From Agapanthus africanus (lineage: Eukaryota > Streptophyta > Magnoliopsida > Asparagales > Amaryllidaceae), in the NCBI GenBank assembly GCA_030015575.1, contig JASDDO010000004.1, positions 321,540,654-321,604,653 of the forward strand: a stretch of 64,000 nt of DNA. The letters are read 5' to 3'. The notes under the pieces are model-generated. The model searched no databases and had not been told where the DNA came from. It saw only the letters and a list, made by a program, of their open reading frames with translations. Every line of letters begins with the position of its first letter. Position 1 is the stretch's first letter. This document shows positions 23,885 to 36,106 of the stretch, in pieces. Position numbers and translations under genes: made by a program.

Positions 23885-25909
23885 TCAGCATGATGCTCTT
23901 TGCAAGTTTAGATTGGTTTTTAATTTATCTAAACATGATGTCTCCCATTGTCTCTCAAATCCCTCCTCAAACCAAAAAGGAAGAATTAGTCAGGATCAAT
24001 CTCACCGTACAATACTTGCTTAACCGTTCAGCTAGGCTAGTGTCGGTACTTCGTGGGAGGTTTTCCAACGCTTTCGCGAAGTTCCTTAATTAAATAACCT
24101 CTTTTCCCTGGGGGCGTAGCCCCGCTAACACCTTTCTAGACACCTACTTGGTTTATAGCATTGATCGTTAAGTGAGAAATTTCCTGAGGAGTAGCATATA
24201 CTCACAGTAGGATCGGGATCCAAATATTATCGCGTGACAAAACTGAAGGAATCCTACCAGAATCATCACACTCTAAATGGTATACAGCGCTAGCAAGTTT
24301 CAGTTCTCTTGAAACTCCCGATGTGGATTTTTGCCCCATACTCTTATGACCTTGACTAAGGCCAACAAATCATAAGTCACATGTCAAGTTCTACCCGTCG
24401 TTGTCCACGTTGATTTGAACCCACCCGTATATACCCTTGACTATGGCCAACAAAGTAATACGACTGTCCTAAACCAACGCATCTATCTATGCAACATATG
24501 AATATCCACCAGCTACCAAACACTGTGCCTTGACTAAGGACAACAAACACAACTTGAATACTGTTGAATATTCATATGAAACGACGGAGGGCTACGAATG
24601 GTTTTGGCGAAACCTTGAACGTAGTGAACTTGATATAATCGAAGGAACCTTGATAGCTTTTAAAAGGAGTGGCTTAAGCTCCACGTTTTAAAAGTTATTT
24701 TCGAAAAGAAACCGAGTGGTTTTTGAAATTGTTCCAACGACTTTTACTTGGTTTTTTTTCTTGCATTAATTTTAATGCGTCCCATCAATTAATCTTACAA
24801 TTGCAGAAAACAACGAAAATATGACGTACGCTTATGCCATCCGCATTCGCCATGGGGCCCCGTCATTACCCGTTAGGTTACTTAACTAACGATAGAGCGG
24901 GGGCTGGACTAGCGCGGATGCAAAATATAAGCAACGCCTAAATAGATATCATATATAGATATACACATTCGTCATATGCAATGATATCCATTCCAGATCA
25001 CAGATGAACACATCGGATATACTAGGAATTCGCAATCCGTACGAGCCTGTAACGAATAGCGGATTACACGGTCGCGATGAATAGCCAAGACCCCACCCTA
25101 GACCCCTACGGGTGCGGCAAACTACCCGCCAAGTACCCGAAGCGAATTAACCTCTCTCAACACCGTGAGTAGGCCACTCGGCACTTCGAGATACCCGGTA
25201 GTTTGTGCACCCCACCTTGGGTCAATCCTAGGAGCAAAAACAGTAAAAGAAATTATACAATGACGGCTACAACCCCATCCCGGTTGTGCGGCCATATAAA
25301 TAATATTACATCAATTACAAATTACATGAATTGAAAGAAAAAGAAAACTCTCATCTCACAACCCCCCGGCTATTCATCCGCGACAATCCAATGAATTCAT
25401 ATACACATACCATCAACATTACAGATCACAGATATGTATAACCCCCACTAATCGACGTATAGCGATTAACAAACGTTCAATACATATATCACATCACAGA
25501 TATAACCCCGTTAGCTTTAGTCTTAAGAAGTTCGATCAAAATACGGTTTTTTAAGCCCCAAAAACAAATTTTGCTTACTGGAAAATCTGGGCTAAAAAAA
25601 CATACTCCAAAAATCCCAAAATACCCCACTGAACAAACTGTGAGAAAATGCGCCCACGGCCGAGTCAACTCGGCCGCGGATCCGCGGCGGGAGCATGCTC
25701 CAGCCGCGGTTCTGTGGCGCGTTGATCGGTTCAGTGGACCATTTTTCTATAGTTTCTTCTAAAAACCCTGACCCGAATTTTAAGGTAAGATTTATCATTT
25801 TTTGGAACAGAAAAAAATTCAGCAGAAAGTAGACATTTCGGGCGTATTTCGCGACTTTTTCTCCGATCGAATTTCTAGTTACTTTGCTAACATGTTAGAT
25901 AGTGTTTAA
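23885..25909 (-). other. Long untranslated leader of element G
   Basis: About 2 kb between the primer site and gag, with no convincing ORF. It holds three imperfect copies of TTGACTAAGGCCAACAAA (24353, 24434, 24530) and a GC-rich stretch around 25655-25725. Long leaders occur in Angela-type elements. Confidence 0.6.
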
Positions 25910-25924
25910 CCTGGCTCTAATACC
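25909..25924 (-). other. Primer-binding site of element G (tRNA-iMet type)
   Basis: Minus strand TGGTATTAGAGCCAGG directly after the LTR end ACTTACA. Matches the initiator tRNA-Met 3' end. Confidence 0.9.
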
Positions 25925-25926
25925 AC

Positions 25927-28052
25927 TGTAAGTCCACGTTACCTCTCCCGGTACTTACGGGCTTGCAGAAATGATGAAAAACGATTTTTCTAGAGGTGGT
26001 AATATGGACTCAAATACGGATCTTTGTTAAACAACTATCTGACAATCCTAACAAGAGTTTAACCTACTCGGTTAGGTGGTTATACCTTAACTTGATCTCC
26101 TTCGTCGTCAACTCCTTGCGGTGGTCGGATCGGCCTCACCTCGTCGTCTCCTTGCGCCGAAGATGGATCCACCTGAAAGCTTCTACCTTTGGCTTCTCTT
26201 CAAACTAGAAAAAACTAGAACACTTGGTTTGCTAAACCTTTTGAACTAGGATGAGTAGAGGAGTGTGTTGGGATTTATCTCTATGGTTCTTGCTTCTCAA
26301 CACAAGAAACAAGTGAACCATATACTAGAGAGAGAGCAAGAGGAAGAGGGAGAGCTCAAGCAAGAGAGAGAAAGCAAATGAGAGAATGAGTAAGTCTTTT
26401 GCCATCCAAGCTCTCATAATCCAAAATCAAGATCACTCATAATAGTAATTGAGTATTATGTGATGGTTCAAGTCAAAATGGCCATATCATTTCATGCACT
26501 CATTTTGCAAAAAGAAACAAGCAAGCAAAAGTCTCTGCCATGAAATGATAGCCATTGTAATGATGATGGTCAACTAGTCCAACCTAGTCAACCGGTCAAC
26601 AAAGTCAACAAGTCAACAAAGTCAACCCCTCATCTCAACCATGACACAATAATACTTAATTAATATTATCATTAATCATATTTTTTATTCTTATTAGGGT
26701 TTAGCAAAAGTCAATGGTCAACAGTCAACAGTCAACAACCCCAATGAGAATCCTCTGCCTCTGTCTCTCTGTCAACTGTGCATACACACCCGCATCCGCG
26801 TTCCGAGGAACACGAATACAAACGAGATAAAACCAATCCTAAAACGTACACTAGGATCTGGCTTAAACCAAAGCCTGCAAGTGTTAACTGTCCGGACACT
26901 AAACGTGTACAAGTACACGTATGTGACCGAACCCTGTCGCAAAACCATGCGACCTGTCGCAAAACCATGCAACCTCTACTCTTTTTCCTAAAGGCGAATA
27001 GCTTTCTGTGTGGGACTCTAAATACTCGACACTACGCTGGCAGTGGGTTTAACCACAGACCGCAAGCGGCACTAGCTGTGCGTAACGGTCCCCAGGTAGA
27101 TGCCGACAAGAAGACGGACGAGGTGAAACCCATCTGAACTCCTACTGAGCCTGAATGTGACAATCTGCGTACAGTCTGGTCTGTTCGTCTGAGAATATTG
27201 CATGGCGGGCCTAGGGGGCGGTAAACATCAGTTCCCTAATAGCGGTACAAGTCGTGTCGGAGTGTAGCCCAGAACACCCTGAGATAACACTGGAAACCTA
27301 CTAGTATATCTCGCTTGCCCTGGCCAGGGACTTTGTGTAATGGCTCTCCTAGAAACAGCGCGATATCAAACCCCAATATCGGGAGAGACGAATCCTGTCT
27401 AACCGTCACTGCCTCCAAGTGCTTCGGGACTGCACCCAACTACTACCTGTTTGCACGACTCCTTTGATCCGTGGTAGGGTAGTAATCTAAGTACAGTGGG
27501 AATACACTCGAGTCGAAGTGACGGTGTCAAGTCAGTGGACTAAGCTGTACTCATGTCACCTGGGAACTGATAACTGACGATAGGTATAGTACCAACCAAC
27601 AGTTCCCCACGAGTCCTGTCCAGTGTACTCGTAACCTAACGAGCACTCGCATACTATCTCAAGTACGACGTACTGACGGCTGTGGGACAGACCGTCTCTC
27701 ACGCTGGGATGAGAAGCGCATACGCTAGTCTACTCCGGAGTATCGATGCCCTGTCTCGATAGTCCTACGACTAGGGACCTGCATAAGGATGTGCTTGTAG
27801 ATTACCCAGCCCCCACGAGTGTGACTGCCATCACAACGCTGGTAATCAAGCAAAGATCCTAAGGGCTCCACTAATGTGTATAGGTGATATACTAAAATAA
27901 ACACATGTGCACATTAAAGTAGAAACAAACCAAGTTGCATACTACTATTTTGAGCAAGATTGTCTATACAACTGTGAATATCCCAAGCTTCCATTAAGTA
28001 ATATACAAACAAGTATGATACAGTAATGGCCTCTAGGGCATATACACTAACA
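25927..28052 (-). repeat. 5' LTR of copia element G
   Basis: 2126 bp, partner of 17989-20087. A 20-bp tandem duplication (26932-26971, CCTGTCGCAAAACCATGC unit) is present here but not in the 3' LTR. Confidence 0.93.
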
Positions 28053-28784
28053 CAGGGCTTCTTGGTTGGTGGAGGAAGAGTAATGAAGGGTTTTGTTGTT
28101 GGAGGAGAAACGAGAGAGGAGTATGAGGTGGTGGGGTCGGCGGCGGCGGCGTCGGCGTCGGTGTAGAGATGGAGGCAGTGGGTTCGGTGTTAGAGAGAGA
28201 GAAGAGATTTGAGAAGGGGCTGGAATGAGATTGAGGGAGTGAGGAGGATGGGTTGAGGTTGAGGAGATCGCGAGGGGCGCGCGAGTCGTGGGGAAACTGT
28301 CCGGCGACGTGGTCGCGGGAGTTGGCGTGAATTGTGGATCGAGGAAGAGAGACATTGGGAAGAAGGAGGGAAGAAGGCGAGTCGGGTCGGGTGAAGCGGG
28401 CGTGGGTTTAGAGGAGACGGGCTGGGCCGGGGTTTAAATAAATCCTATTTTATTCTAACGTGGGCTGAGGAGGGAGTGGGCTGGGTATAAGGCTTGGGCT
28501 GAAGAAAAGAATGGGTGGGCTGAGGGTTTAAAGTTTAAATTAAAAGTTTAATTGGTTTGGAAAAAGGAGTATTGGGCTTATTTAATGTTAGGGTTTTGTT
28601 TTAAATTAAAGGTGAGTTTAGTTTATTTTGTTTTGGTTCAAAAGTTTGGGGAAAATTTTAAATGTTGGAACTTAAGTTCTAATCTTCACACAAGGCAGAA
28701 ATACGGGAAAAATGGGGATACTCTTTGGGGACTCGGGAACTGTAGGAAAGATTTCATAGATTGGGAACGGGGATTTACATCTCC

Positions 28785-29135
28785 TAAGGTCAAACATCTT
28801 TGTTTTTAAATCAATCGAGCCCATACACTCTTCATTTCCAAGGTCTCAAATATAACCAAAAATTCTTAAGACTGCAACAACCCCTTTTCCCTCAAATACG
28901 GGATTTTGTTTAAGGGTACATCTCTTCACATCTCTAATACATGTCGTTGTAATTCCTCAACGTCTTCAGAGAGGTGGCGGGTCCCGACGACCAACAACTT
29001 TTTTCATTGATGCACTTCCAAATTGACGTGCATGTCTCAAATCGGACCGTGCCCTAAATTAGGCAGATTCCATATCAACATTGTTCACTTCTTCACGTAG
29101 CAAATATACATGCGCGTTAGATGAATGACAGATCG
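28785..29135 (+). repeat. Third block of B's 5' LTR, between C and D
   Basis: Collinear with 56292-56640 of the 3' LTR. It is bounded on the left by the C TSD and on the right by the GATCG TSD of D. No gene. Confidence 0.9.
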
Positions 29136-29771
29136 TGTAACACCCTAGTTCATTTATACCAATTCCAGTTCACATATTTCTTTAATTATGGTATTTTCCT
29201 GATTTTTACTGTATTTTGGGTGCAAATAGTTTATCTGACATCTGTATTAGTATCCGACCCGAACCGCTTATTTGAACATGTCTTGATTCATGTCTATAAT
29301 TTATCCTGACTTATTACGTAGACTTGTGCACTTTCATGAATACTGCATACTGGCATTTTATCTGACATGCACATTTTACAATATAACATTTTAAGTCACG
29401 TAAAATATTTTAAAAATACATTGCATGGCCTGCATGATACCTCTAACCCCGTGGTAGCATCCGCGCATCTTGTTCTCGTCCCGTTCAGTGAAACAGACTT
29501 ATTTGGATGGCTACGCGCACGTACGTGCATCCGTTCTTGGGGCTATGCATTTTCGTTACCTAAGCATTCATTTTGAATTTTGGTCGTCGCGTATATTTTT
29601 CATATTTTAAAACTGAAATTTTAGACCCGACCCGGGCGTGTTTTAGAATATTTTTGTATCCCGCCAAAATTCAAATTTAATTAATATAATATTTATTTAA
29701 TCGACAGCTTTTAAAATTTAATTACCTAACTAAATCTTTTAAAATTAAAAATCAAAACAATGTAACAACCC

Positions 29772-29807
<36 letters not shown>

Positions 29808-29941
29808 CACTACGAGAAAATTTTATCTCTCCCCCCCTCTCTCTCCTCTCTCATCTCTTCCTCTCGCCTCTCGCGATGAGCGAGATTGCGTCACCTCCCC
29901 GAAGGCTTAGCCTCACCTCCCTTCTTTCCCTCCTTCTTCTC

Positions 29942-29950
29942 TTATTTAAA
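29942..29950 (+). promoter_or_regulatory. TATTTAAA-type promoter box of D LTR
   Basis: TTATTTAAAC precedes a pyrimidine-rich region. The same box occurs in D's 3' LTR (about 36927) and, on the minus strand, in C's LTRs (about 10607 and 28431). Confidence 0.5.
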
Positions 29951-30409
29951 CTCCGTGAGCCCCTCTTCTTTAACCCATCACCACTACGAAACCCTAACCC
30001 CAAAACTTCATTGCCTCATCACCTCCTCACCTCAACCGAGCCTCCTCCTCCTCCTCGCCATCTCCATCTTCTTCCTCCCTCCAGAATATCCCTGCAAACC
30101 CACTTAAACCCCGAGAACCTTGCACACACCCATCCCCATCACCACCACCTTACCTCATCGCCGACGACCCCTTCACTTCGTCATCCTCACACCACCTCTC
30201 CTCTCTCTCCTCTGCTCTCCCTCCTACACCAACCCTGCATACCCAGCAAATAAAATCGAGCCTAAACCCTAGCATAACCCTAAAACCAAACCTAGCCTCG
30301 CTGGGGCTCCGTCGACCTTGTCGTTAACCTCACACCTCCTCCCTGAAACCACAGAACACTTACAGATCCAGTGAGCCTCCTCCCTCTCCTTTTTCTTCTT
30401 CTTTCCTTT

Positions 30410-30531
30410 TCTTTTTCTTTAATTCTCGAATTTTGTAATTTCATAGTTCGCCGGAGCCGTGCTTGACGCTTCTTTTTCTTTAATTCTCGAATTTTGTAAT
30501 TTCATAGTTCGCCGGAGCCGTGCTTGACGCC
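30410..30531 (+). repeat. 61-bp tandem duplication in D 5' LTR
   Basis: Two direct copies (period 61) containing AATTCTCGAATTTTG and GCCGGAGCCGTGCTTGACG. The 3' LTR has one copy, so it arose after insertion. Confidence 0.9.
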
Positions 30532-32386
30532 GACGATCCAGACGACCCAGAGGACGTACCTTACCTACGTGATCACCCTCTTGCATTGCTTGGACCCGTC
30601 CCGTGTGTCGTGCGTGCGTCGCGACATTTTGCCGACGTCGGACATACCATACATATCCGTTTCGTGATCCGTCTAGGCAAGTTTATCTTACTACATGCGA
30701 CGTTACTTTATTTACATCTATTTTAACAAATATAATACTTGGATTTCAAATCGTGCACCCCATGTTTAGTTTTACAATTTTCCGACATCCGTCTACATCC
30801 GTACATGTTACTTTACATCTAGCGCATGAAAACCTATCATGCTACATACTATATTACAATATACTGCACTCAATGGAATATTTACATCTCATATTGTTTA
30901 ATTGTACATCATGCATTTACCAGTTTTTCATTTTACTGTTATATCATGTCCGTGTGCATCCATATCAGTAATTACATATCCAGTCGCATGCTAAATTATC
31001 TTGCTACATGCTAGGTATAGTTTACGCATCCATATGAGTAAAATGTTACCCGTTTATCATATTATACATCCATATGCAAGTTTTACAGTTTTCGGCATCA
31101 TTTCCTAAAATGGTGATCTCATTATTACTTATTCTAGCGAAACCTATCTGCATCCATATCATATAATATACATATAGCTGCATCTACAGATCATATTAAT
31201 ATATAATACTGTTATATTAACACCCCATGTTTAATAAAGTGCATCCTAATTAGTAATGGAACTATAAATGTAACCCTAATTGATTATTGGGCATCCATAT
31301 CATTGATTTTTATATCTATTTGCATACCATGTCACATTATTTCATTTTATTGTTATATTAGTACTCCATACTTGATTTTGTGCACCCATACTTACTACAG
31401 TTGATTGTGAGCATCCACTTGATACCTGTGCACTACCTGACATGACCTGATATACTACTGCTTGACTTGATACCCGATCTTGTTACTAATGCCGACAATC
31501 TTGACCTGTTGTCCCTACGGATATATCCTGTTGTCTATACAGACAAAACTGTACCTGCTTAATCCTGTGTTGGCATTAGCTCCAGATTATTCAATACCTA
31601 ACATGAACACATAACTTAGGGTATGGGGAAATCAAGAATGTAGCTGAACGTAACTTAAAGGGCTATTACATCATGTTACCGTGGTCCCGTGGGGTAAGAA
31701 CGAGACATAGACTCACAGTCTATCATATCTTGTTACCGTGGTCTCGTGGGGAATGAACGGAGCATAGACCGATGGGTTACGATGAGGATTACATTAATTG
31801 ATTTCGAATAACTTTAGAGTAGATAACCCTATAGCACAGTTTAGACTACTCACTGCACTTCACCTGTTTATATCATGTTCACTGATCTATATTCATGTTA
31901 CTGTTTGCTTGTTACCGATGACTTGTTACTGTTCATACTTCATGCCTGCATATTTCATTACATCTTGCTTTCTTAGAATTATTGATATTATGACGCACTG
32001 ACGTCTGGGTTTTGCATGGCCCAGATCCCTTATCTTTATCGCTGGTTGTCCAGAAGTATTTTGATCAACAGGCCGAGCAGTGAGGACCTGTTATTAGTTA
32101 AGTTTAGTTTCCTTTCAGTATTTTTATTCCTGATGTGAGCCCGCATTATGGGACATACATTCCAGATTATTATTGTACTTGGATCTTTTGCTTCCGCATT
32201 ATTTTATTTCATGACTCGTTTATTCTGGCTTATGGACATGTATTAGATAGTTTATTATTGTTCTTGATATCTCTACAGCCGTAATGTGACTGTAGAGGGA
32301 TATTTCCTATCCACAGGTAGCATGGTTGGCTCTGTCACGTGCCGATCTTAGCGCACTCTAGGAAGCGGGGCGTGACAGGGTTTGTT

Positions 32387-32400
32387 TGGTATCAAAGACA
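32387..32400 (+). other. Primer-binding site of element D (tRNA-iMet-like)
   Basis: TGGTATCAAAGACA about ten bases after the LTR end, resembling the initiator tRNA-Met complement. Confidence 0.75.
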
Positions 32401-32800
32401 TAGGATTTAGGTTAATCGGGTTGATTCTTTTGTAGTTAGGTATTGGACCCAATACACGAATCAGAATACTCGTGATTAGGAACATGTCCTGCCACTTTAC
32501 CATCTTGCCATTCTTGAATCTTAACTTCCTCTTGATCCTTTGCCTTGACGATATGCAAACCACTTTGCATCTCAACTTGAAACTTTTGGTTCCCTATTAT
32601 TTATCTCTAGGATTTGGGCGACTTGAACCGAGTTATGTGATTGTAACTATGAACTGCGGCATGGTTACATTGCGGTACTCTATTTAAGTAACTTGGAATT
32701 CTAGTCTTGATTCATATCCTTGATTCATGGTCATCATTCATCGCAAGTCTTGAATCTTGCTTATCATACTAACCCTCTTCGGTGTCTTGGTTGCAGGATC

Positions 32801-33400
32801 ATGGCAGCCAGGAATCTACGATCGTACCAGAGGTGTGTGGATGACGCCGCTTTTCTTGGAGAAATTCGTGACTTGCTAGAGGACCACAAGCGGCAGACCG
32901 AGTTGAATCAACTGCAAGCAGTTGTAGTGCAGAAGCCGGCATTCGCGCCGAACCAAGCGCCCGTACGTAGAGGTATTCCAGTGAACCGACATGGCATAGC
33001 ACCCATGAAGAAGCCCGTCGTTGCTGATCAGAGAAGGAGCGTGATTTGTAACTTTTTCCATTTACCTAGACATGTGCAAAGGGAGTGTCAAAGGAAGCTT
33101 GGACTCTGTTTAGTTTGTGGATCGGCGGATCATATTATCAATGCTTGTCCGTCGAAGCTTCGCATGAAGGAAGATGTTCAGAGGCCAGTTTGGCCCGAGC
33201 AAAAAGGAAGAGTGTTGTGCGGTTACTGCCAACGACCGGGTCACTATCGAAGAGATTTTCGTAAGAGGCTTGGACTTTGTCTGATTTGGGGATCAGCCGA
33301 TCACACCATTTATACTTGTCCGTCAAAGCTATGTTTGAAGGAAGATACTCAGAAGCCACCACAGAAGCAGTTTCGGGAGCAGAAGCTGATAACTCAGGGA
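32801..33400 (+). pseudogene. Element D gag remnant with doubled zinc-knuckle module
   Basis: The frame starts [10 protein letters not shown]. It carries two successive copies of a two-knuckle module, at about 33047-33184 and 33218-33355 (period 171 bases). Each has a CxxC/F-type knuckle followed by LGLCLxxGSADHxxxxCPSKL and a K-E-D linker. Element C has one module (CGYCGRDGHTQKDC, CLICGSSQHRTSGC). Knuckles of this kind bind the element's RNA. Protease follows directly. Confidence 0.8.
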
Positions 33401-33409
33401 CCCAATCAA

Positions 33410-34420
33410 GCTCGAGCCTTTACCCTGACGGCTGAAGAAGCCAAGGCTTCAGAAGAAGTCTTTTCAGGTATCCTACTTATTCATGGTTTTCCCGCATTAG
33501 CGTTATTCGATCCTGGTGCATCCCATTGTTTTATGTCGTCCAAGTTTATTGCTACACACTCGATTACTTGCACGACCCTGTCTAGTTGTTGGGACATACA
33601 CACTGGGAATGGGAAAATCATAACTAGTAGAAAATGTAAGGATTGTTCAGTTGTTATTTGTGGACGGGAGTTATTTGCAGATTTCTTGGTGATCGATACC
33701 GGCAGTTATGAAGTTGTCTTGGGAATGGATTTTCTCGGCACTTTCCACGCTCACATTGATTGTAGGGTAAAGAAAGTGATTTTCCAGATTCCTGGACATC
33801 CGGAGTTTGTTTTTGCTGGAGGAAGCAATTCTGTCGGGCCAGTTGAGTTTAGAGCCAGGCCGACCAACAGTGTTCTTTCGACAATGGAAGTTGATAAGGA
33901 GGAAGCGCCAGCTGTAGTTCGAGAGTTTATGGACGTATTCGAGGACATCTCGGCTTTACTGCCAAAACGAGATGTGGAGTTCGCGATCGATCTTGTTCCT
34001 GGTGTAGTGCCAATCTCAAAGGCAAACTATCCAATGGCACCAGCGAAGATGGAAGAAGTCAAGAAGCAGGTTACCGAATTACTTGAGAAGGGATGGATTC
34101 GCAGCAGCAATTCACCTTGGGGAGCTCCAGTTCTTCTAGTCAAGAAGAAAGATGGCACAAGGAGGATGTGCATCGATTATCGAGAATTAAACCGGGTGAC
34201 TATTAAGAACAAATACCCGATCCCTCGCATTGGAGAATTTTTCGAGCAACTTAATGGCGCGAGGGTATTCTCGAAGCTGGATTTGCGATCCGGATCTCAT
34301 CAGGTCCGAGTTAAACCAGAGGATATTTGCAAGGCTGCGTACCGAACTCGGTATGAACATTACGAGTATTTAGTGATGCCATTCGGAGTCACGAATGCAC
34401 CGGCAATTTTTATGGACTAG
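33410..34420 (+). pseudogene. Element D protease and reverse transcriptase
   Basis: Protease: [15 protein letters not shown] leader, [12 protein letters not shown] active-site block, [19 protein letters not shown] flap block. [66 protein letters not shown] and [14 protein letters not shown], with the FIDDILVYS block near 34465. Closest in type to element C's RT. Confidence 0.9.
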
Positions 34421-34699
34421 ATGAACCGAATCTTTTCACCTTTCTTGGACCAGTTTATAGTGGTGTTCATCGATGATATTCTGGTTTACTCAAGGAGCAT
34501 TGAAGAGCATGCAGAACACTAGAAGATCGCACTGCAGCCATTGAGGTAAGAAATATTATATGCAAAGATGAGTAAGTGAGAGTTTTGGTTTTGAAAAGTG
34601 AAGTTTTTGGGGCATGTCGTATCTGGAAGTGGAATCGCCTTTAATCCCGAGAAGATTACAGAAGTTTCGAGAACAGGTTGAAGCAGGACTTCGAACGGA

Positions 34700-36034
34700 C
34701 TTGTTGATTCATGAAGATGGTTCGTTGCTATATGGTAGCCGTTTGTGTGTGCCAAAAGGAGATATTCGCGAAGAAGTTATGAAGGAGGCACACAGTTCAG
34801 CATATTCCCTACATCCAGAAGGCACGAAGATGTACCGCGATCTACGACAGCATTTCGGTGGGAAGGCATGAAAAGGGAGATTGCTCACTTTGTAGCGAAG
34901 TGCTTGGTGTGTCAGCAAGTTAAGGCTGAATATCAAAGGGTTGCTGGTTTATTGCAACCACTTCCGATTTCTCAATGGAAGTGGGAACATATAACCATAG
35001 ATTTCGTGACAGCTTTACCGTGGATTCCAAAGGGCAACAATGCAGTTTGGGTGATTGTTGATCGATTGACCATGGCAGCTCATTTCATACCATTTTGAGT
35101 TGCTCAGTCAACGGAAGCGTTAGTTGAACGGTGCATGCAGGAGATTATGAGATTGCATGGAGTACCTGTGAGCATCGTTTCCGATCGTGATACCCGAATC
35201 TTTTTGCACTTCTGGAGGAGTTTACAGGAAAGTTTTGGGACGCGATTGAAGTTTAGCGCAGCTTATCCTCAGACAGATGGCCAGTCGGAGAGAACGATCC
35301 AAACTCTTGAAGATATGTTGAAAGCTTGCATGTTGGACTTCAAGGGTTCGTGGGAGGATCATCTACACTTGGTGGAGTTTTCGTACAACAACAGTTTTCA
35401 GGCGACTATTCAGATGGCTCCATTCGTAGCGTTGTATGGTCGCAAGTGTCGTTCACCTGTTTGTTGGGACGATGTTGGAGAATGAAGAGTGTTGGGACCG
35501 TATTTGACCGTGCAAACAGTGGAGAAAGTTAATACTATTCGGAATCCCATGAAGGCAGCACAAGATCGGCAGAAGAGTTGGGCCGATACATCGAGAAGAC
35601 CTCTAGAGTTCGCTTTTGGTGATATGGTATTCTTGAAGATATCACTGACTAGATGAGTGGTTCGTTTTGGGAGTCGAGGCAAGCTTAGTCCTCAATTCGT
35701 AGGCCCTTTCGAGATTTTAGAGCATGTTGGAGAAGTGGCTTATCGATTGGCTTTACCACAATCTTTGGCGAATGTTCATGACGTGTTTCATGTATCTCAA
35801 CTCCATAAGTATGTTCGAGATGAAACGCACATGCTGGATCATTCGGAGCTGACTGTAAGAGAGGATTTAACCCTTGAGGAACGACTGATGTCGATTGTTG
35901 ATCAAAGAGAAAAGGTCCTTAAGAACAAGGTTATCCCTCTCGTACTTGTTTCTTGGAGGAATCGCTCGCATGGAGAATCAACTTGGGAACGAGAAGACGA
36001 GATTCGACAGAAGTTTCCACACTTATTCTCGTAG
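34700..36034 (+). pseudogene. Element D integrase and chromodomain
   Basis: HPEGTKMYRDLRQHF and CLVCQQVKAEYQRVAG form the zinc-binding part. The core follows with [28 protein letters not shown] and [17 protein letters not shown]. The GPFEILEHVGEVAYRLALP block and a chromodomain-like end (KNKVIPLVLVSWRN, STWEREDEIRQKFPHLFS) finish the region just before the 3' LTR. Same lineage as C and E. Confidence 0.9.
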
Positions 36035-36106
36035 TTTCATGATTGTTTATCTTTTCTCGTTCTTGGGAATTTCGAAGACGAAATTCTTTTTGTAGTTTGG
36101 TATAAT

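Larger units (their letters stand above)
17989..28052 (-). mobile_element. Element G: Ty1/copia, Angela/Tork-type
   Basis: 10,064 bp with TSD CAGGG (17984-17988 and 28053-28057), LTRs of 2099 and 2126 bp, a tRNA-iMet primer site, a 2-kb leader, gag-protease-integrase-RT-RNase H on the minus strand, and the classic copia polypurine tract. Integrase before RT marks it as copia. The RT blocks look most like Angela/Tork, which I infer from memory rather than a tree. LTRs differ by about 4-5%. The element is structurally complete at both ends but broken in its coding part, with roughly five breaks. Confidence 0.93.
7840..28779 (-). mobile_element. Element C: Tekay/Del-type chromovirus (Ty3/gypsy)
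   Basis: Minus-strand element inserted in B's 5' LTR with TSD TTTCC/TCTCC. The uninterrupted B 3' LTR shows the empty site at about 56290. It has a 3' LTR at 7840-10956 and gag-pol at 11020-15435. A tRNA-iMet primer site lies at 15545-15560. The 5' LTR (15570-28779) is split by copia element G. Domain order is gag, zinc knuckles, protease, RT, RNase H, integrase, chromodomain. The chromodomain end and 3.1-kb LTRs fit the Tekay/Del lineage. LTRs differ by about 4-5% where compared, so it is among the youngest here. Broken, with roughly half a dozen breaks in gag-pol. Confidence 0.92.
15570..28779 (-). repeat. 5' LTR of element C, split by copia element G
   Basis: The blocks 15570-17988 and 28053-28779 together match the 3' LTR. 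The split carries a perfect CAGGG TSD around G. A GA microsatellite (about 17788-17832) is longer than its partner in the 3' LTR. No gene seen; a Ser/Pro-rich frame at 28047-28355 is a chance frame. Confidence 0.92.
29136..32377 (+). repeat. 5' LTR of element D
   Basis: 3242 bp. It includes a TC microsatellite (about 29773-29804), a TTATTTAAA promoter box at 29942, a C/T-rich stretch of about 450 bp after it, and AT-rich ACATC/CATCC-rich sequence. ORFs here are chance frames, repeated in the 3' LTR. Confidence 0.92.

Noticed and set aside
28047-28355. Ser/Pro-rich minus-strand ORF as a host gene
   Set aside because: It lies across the G insertion edge in C's LTR and is coded by low-complexity C/T-rich LTR sequence. 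The equivalent frame is not kept in the other LTR.
29876-30253. Pro/Ser/Leu-rich ORF MSEIASPPRRLSL as a signal-peptide protein
   Set aside because: It lies in D's LTR, C/T-rich after the promoter box. The 3' LTR copy does not keep the frame, and no domain is visible.
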